Shown here: piece after piece, positions 60,296 through 64,000 of the stretch
Numbering within the stretch: the first letter of the stretch is position 1
Layout: each line of letters starts with the position of its first letter
Assembly (NCBI GenBank): GCA_028551475.1
Contig: CM052362.1
Span: 1,496,166-1,560,165, forward strand
DNA from: Casuarina equisetifolia
Lineage: Eukaryota; Streptophyta; Magnoliopsida; Fagales; Casuarinaceae
Length of the DNA: 64,000 nt
Direction: 5' to 3'
The notes under the pieces: generated by a model
What the model saw: only the letters and a program-made list of their open reading frames with translations
Told to the model about the DNA's origin: nothing
Databases searched by the model: none
Translations under genes and position numbers: made by a program

Positions 60296-60698
60296 AATTA
60301 TTAGAGTTGAAGAAAGAAGAAAATTATATGCACACAAATTACAAGAGCTTACTGTTTAAAATTCTTTACCACGGTCCATATTCACACATTAATGGCTCCA
60401 AAATTTTTTAACAATTGGAAAATTTGTTGTCATTTATTTTCATTTTTTTTATTGATAGAAAATTGTATATAAAAGGATGATATGGTTTTATTTTATAATA
60501 AGAAATAAAATTATCTTGACAATCATGTTTGTTTTTATGTGATAATGGTAATTTCTCTTCCTTTCTTTTTCTCCTTTTATTTCTCTTTTATTTTTTCATT
60601 TTATTTTTATTTCTTTGCCTTCTCTTTTGTTCCCACTATCTTGTTTATGCCGGAATTCTCATATTCACCGGCAAGTACGTAATTATGTTTTTCAACAC
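60296..60698. other. 400-bp block present only in segment copy 2
   Basis: Copy 1 reads straight from 'ttgacaagaacca' to 'agttaacaatgat' (about 29540-29560). Copy 2 has about 400 extra bases between the same words. The block is AT-rich, has no clear terminal repeats, and contains a short minus-strand frame with YVLAGEYENSGINKIVGTK. It is either an insertion of an unknown element or DNA lost from copy 1. Confidence 0.7.
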
Positions 60699-61079
60699 AA
60701 GTTAACAATGATATACCATCATTTCCGTTAACCGGCGCAGAAGATGTGACCCCAGTTGTTACCAGATTTTGGTCAGCTTTATAGATTACCAAAACCTCGG
60801 AAGCTTCCTTTTCCTTTTTTGGTGGTTCGATTATTATTTATCAACAATAAGACTTTGGTCTTTTTTATGGGTATCTAATGTGCAGTGGGGCTTTTTTTTG
60901 AGTTTAATTACAAATGATAGACTAGGTTCCGTGATTGTGAAGCCCAAGTAGGAAATTGGATGGACTCTGCAGAGATCTAAATTCTATGACAGATTTTCAA
61001 AGGCGTGGCCCATATCCTGCAATCCCAGTCGTAGTAATTCAAGCTGAATTTTACGAAGCTGAGACCATTGTGCATTGGG

Positions 61080-61345
61080 CTAAGTGTGAGCTGAGTTAGT
61101 TTTATTACGGGCTTGTGTACTCTTTGTCACTCGCTGGCATGCGTTCACATGGATGCAGCACGAAACTGATAAGAGTAGGTGCTCTGTCTCTCGTCCGTTG
61201 TCCAATGCAGCCATGACTGCATATGTGAATAGGCATGATTGGACGGCTATATAAATTGCCAAACCTGCAATCCGCAAAAGCTGGAAAATAATCCACAAGG
61301 GAACAAAGATATAGAAGAAGGGCAAACAAGAGCTGTGGACATAAG
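61080..61345 (-). pseudogene. Membrane-protein-like exon remnant, copy 2
   Basis: Same as 29901-30130: PFFYIFVPLWIIFQLLRIAG and AIYIAVQSCLFTYAVMAALD on the minus strand. A few substitutions and one deleted base in the less hydrophobic downstream part change the C-terminus. Not recognised. Confidence 0.35.
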
Positions 61346-61734
61346 TAAAATGGGCAAAGAGATTCCAAATCTTGCTTTGTAACGACTAGTAATTGGTGTC
61401 AAGCACCTGCATCATCAATTTGCATCGTTTGTGATTATAACTTTTAGTAATTTCTCTTTCTCATTACTATGATTCTTTTACTTCATTTTTTTGATAGAAA
61501 ATTTATTTTATTAATTAGCTCTAACCAAATACCATGCCTTTCTTTCTTTTTAATTGGAAATATCTTGCTGATTAGTTAAATTACCCAATACTTTAAGATC
61601 AAAACTCATTAGTATGTGAACATAATTAGGCTTTAAGTAATTATTATCCATAAACTCAAGGTATTTCAAAATAGTGAATTTTTTGTACTATCATTCTCTA
61701 TTTATCAACTTAATTAAGTATTTTATGTCACATA

Positions 61735-64000
61735 ATTATATATTAATTCATTTTTCATCTACCTAAAAAACCAATAGTTAAAAATTGGAAAAAATCGTAT
61801 CAATGGACTTGTGAAAGAAGGCAAAAGGGAGGTCTTTGTGACATCTTCACAAACAAGTCATCCTTAAAGCCTTTCTCAAAGTTAAGCTAATGCTAAAGAT
61901 GTAGTTCTTAAATTGCATGTCCACATATGTCTTTGTTATAAAAAGGGACAACTTAACACAACTCGAGGTAAAAGCTTAAATGGAGAAGAGCCAAGCTTTA
62001 TGTGAAGACTCCAAGCCATATTATGCCTCGAGGAATGGGCTTAGGTGCATTAGAGTTAAATGTCCACATTAGTCTTATAAAAAGGGACAACTTAGCATAA
62101 CTCGAGGTAAGAGCTTAAATGGGTAGGAGTCAAGCTTTTATGCAGAGACTCCAAACCATAATATGCCTTAAGAAATGGGCTTAGGAGAATAAGAGTTAAA
62201 TTTAACATAAATCAAGAAACTAGCTCAAATACAAAGGAGTTAGTTTAAGCAAGATTGATGAAAGTAAGTCAATTACATGGACAAAGCCACATCAATAAAC
62301 AAGAAGAGCTTTAACATAAATCAACAACTAGTTTCAATACATAGACATCATAAAAAGAACTTGTACAAATAGATGTAAGGGGACATAAGTCAAGGGAAAC
62401 CAATAATAGTAAGTATTCAAGATAATTTTTTTGATTTCTTTTGAAAATATGTATAGTGCGGAAGATTTTCAAATCCCTTTCTATATTAGATTGAAGAGAA
62501 TCATACATCATACCTATAAGAGAAGACAAAAAGGGAGGACTTTAAGACATCTTCACAAACAAGTCATCCTAGAAGCCCTTCTGAAGGTTAAGTTAATATT
62601 GAAGATACGAGTTCTTATGCTTTATGCCACATCTATCCTTGTTACAAAAATGGACAACTCTAACATACCTCGAGATAAGGGCTTTAATGGAGAGGAGACA
62701 AGCTCTAATGCAAACACTTCAAGTCTTAATATGTCTCGAGAAGTGGGCATAGGTGCACAAGAGCCAAATTCTATCATACATTAAGAAACTAACTTAAATA
62801 AAAATGAGTCAAGTTCAAGCAAAACTGAGGAGAGTAAGTCAATTTAGATGGACAAAACCATGTCAATGGTAAAGAAAAGCTTGACATAAATCAAGAAACT
62901 AGTTTGAAAGCAATCACTTCATTGCAAGAATCTATGGAGATAGATATGGATGGAGAACAAGAGAAATTGATGATGGTAAGTATTCAAGATGAGCTTTTTC
63001 GTATCTTTTGAAAATTCATATGGTTGAAAGATTTTCTAATCCTTTTCTATGTCAAATTTGAAGAGAATCATATGAATGTGCTTATAAAATAAGGTAAAAT
63101 GGAGGGCTTTCAGACATCTTCACAAACAAGTCATCTTTAATGCCCATCTTAGGAATAAACTAATGCCTTCTAATTATATATTAATTCATTTTTTCATCTA
63201 CTAAAAAAGAATAGTTAAAAAATTGAAAAAAATCATATCAATGTACTTGTAAAAAAAGGCAAAAAGGGGGGGGGGTCTTTGAGACATCTTCACAAACAAG
63301 TCATCCTCAAAGCATTTCTCAAGGTTAAGCTAATGCTAAACGTGCAAGTTTTCATACTACATGTCCACATTTGTCTTTGTTATAAAAAGGGACAACTTAA
63401 CATAACTTGAGGTAAGAGCTTAAATGGAGAGGAGGGAAGCTTTTATGCAAAGATTGTAAGCCATAATATGCCTTAGGAAATGGGCTTAGGAGCATAATAG
63501 TTAAATTTAACATAAATCAATAAAATAATTCAAATACAAAGGACTTAAGTTTAAGCAAGATTGAGGAAAGTAAGTCAATTACATAGACAAAGTCATGTCA
63601 ATAAAAAAAAGAAGAGCTTTAACATAAATCAACAAACTAGTTTAAATCATAGATAACATAAAAAGAACTTGTGCAAACAGATGTAAAGGGACATAAGTCA
63701 AGAGAAACCAATAATAGTAAGTATTCAAGATAAAATTTTTGATCTCTTTTGAAAATATGTATAGTTGGAAGAGTTTCAAATCCTTTTCTATACCAAATTA
63801 AGAGAATTGTATCATTATACCTATAAAAGAAGACAAAAGGGAAGGCTTTGAGACATCTTCACAAACAAGTCATCCTTAAAGCCCTTTTGAAGGATAAGTT
63901 AATGTTAAAGATGCGAGTTCTTAGGCTTTAGGGTTTATGTGACATTTGTCATTGTTACGAAAATGGACAACTTAACGTACCTTGAGATAGGGCTTAAATG
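61735..64000 (+). repeat. Higher-order tandem array, 1.43 kb unit, runs off the window
   Basis: 61735-63167 starts 'aattatatattaattcattt' and holds two subunits (from 61805 and 62520) plus a truncated third (from 63100). At 63170 the same start recurs and the unit repeats to the end of the window (subunits from 63240 and 63834). The first copy of the segment has only one such unit (30575-31963), so the array expanded here. No coding content. Confidence 0.8.

Larger units (their letters stand above)
53757..63167 (+). repeat. 3.8 kb segmental duplication, copy 2 (with insertions)
   Basis: Collinear with 28214-31963. Removing the Copia element plus target duplication (about 5,020 bp), the MITE plus target duplication (about 194 bp) and the block 60296-60698 leaves about 3.8 kb, equal to copy 1. 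Small differences include a palindromic replacement at 53898-53930. Its right end grades into a longer tandem array. Confidence 0.9.

Overview
This is a nuclear fragment of a eudicot-like, probably woody, plant genome. It has intron-containing genes with GT/AG junctions, plant-specific families (GH17 beta-glucanase, mTERF, LRR receptor kinase, F-box, ankyrin/ITN1-type), a Ty1/Copia retrotransposon, a MITE and long AT-rich intergenic DNA full of diverged duplications. There is one assembly gap of exactly 500 N (11515-12014). The species cannot be named from the sequence alone.

Layout. 1-5480: repeat-rich intergenic DNA and promoter. 5481-8564 (+): five-exon glucan endo-1,3-beta-glucosidase with a degenerate X8 tail. 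8565-11514: a tandem duplicate of that gene's 3' end plus unrelated gene fragments. 12191-14374 (-): mTERF gene (EMB2219/MTERF2-like) whose 3' exons fall in or beyond the gap. 15743-20811 (-): four-exon LRR receptor-like pseudokinase (At2g16250-like). 21-28 kb: gene-poor. 28214-31963: first copy of a 3.8 kb segmental duplication. 34072-35249 (-): F-box gene with one frameshift; its 3' flank is repeated at 38.4-39.1 kb. 40.8-41.7 kb: minisatellite, followed by a degraded ankyrin gene (42151-43324, +). 49010-49359 (-): small L18p/L5e-family ribosomal protein exon with a 4-base frameshift and a probable 5' UTR exon near 51.6 kb. 53757-63167: second copy of the 3.8 kb segment, interrupted by a 5,015 bp Copia element (53999-59013) and a 189 bp MITE (59742-59930). 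61735-64000: a 1.43 kb higher-order tandem repeat that runs off the window.

The genes do not form a pathway. The clearest story is evolutionary: two copies of one segment preserve empty and filled sites for two transposons, so insertions, target duplications and their order can be read directly. I found no undescribed defence or biosynthetic system. The most unusual genes are the beta-glucanase with a Cys/Pro repeat in place of most of its X8 module and the receptor kinase without a DFG motif. All alignments and counts were made by eye.
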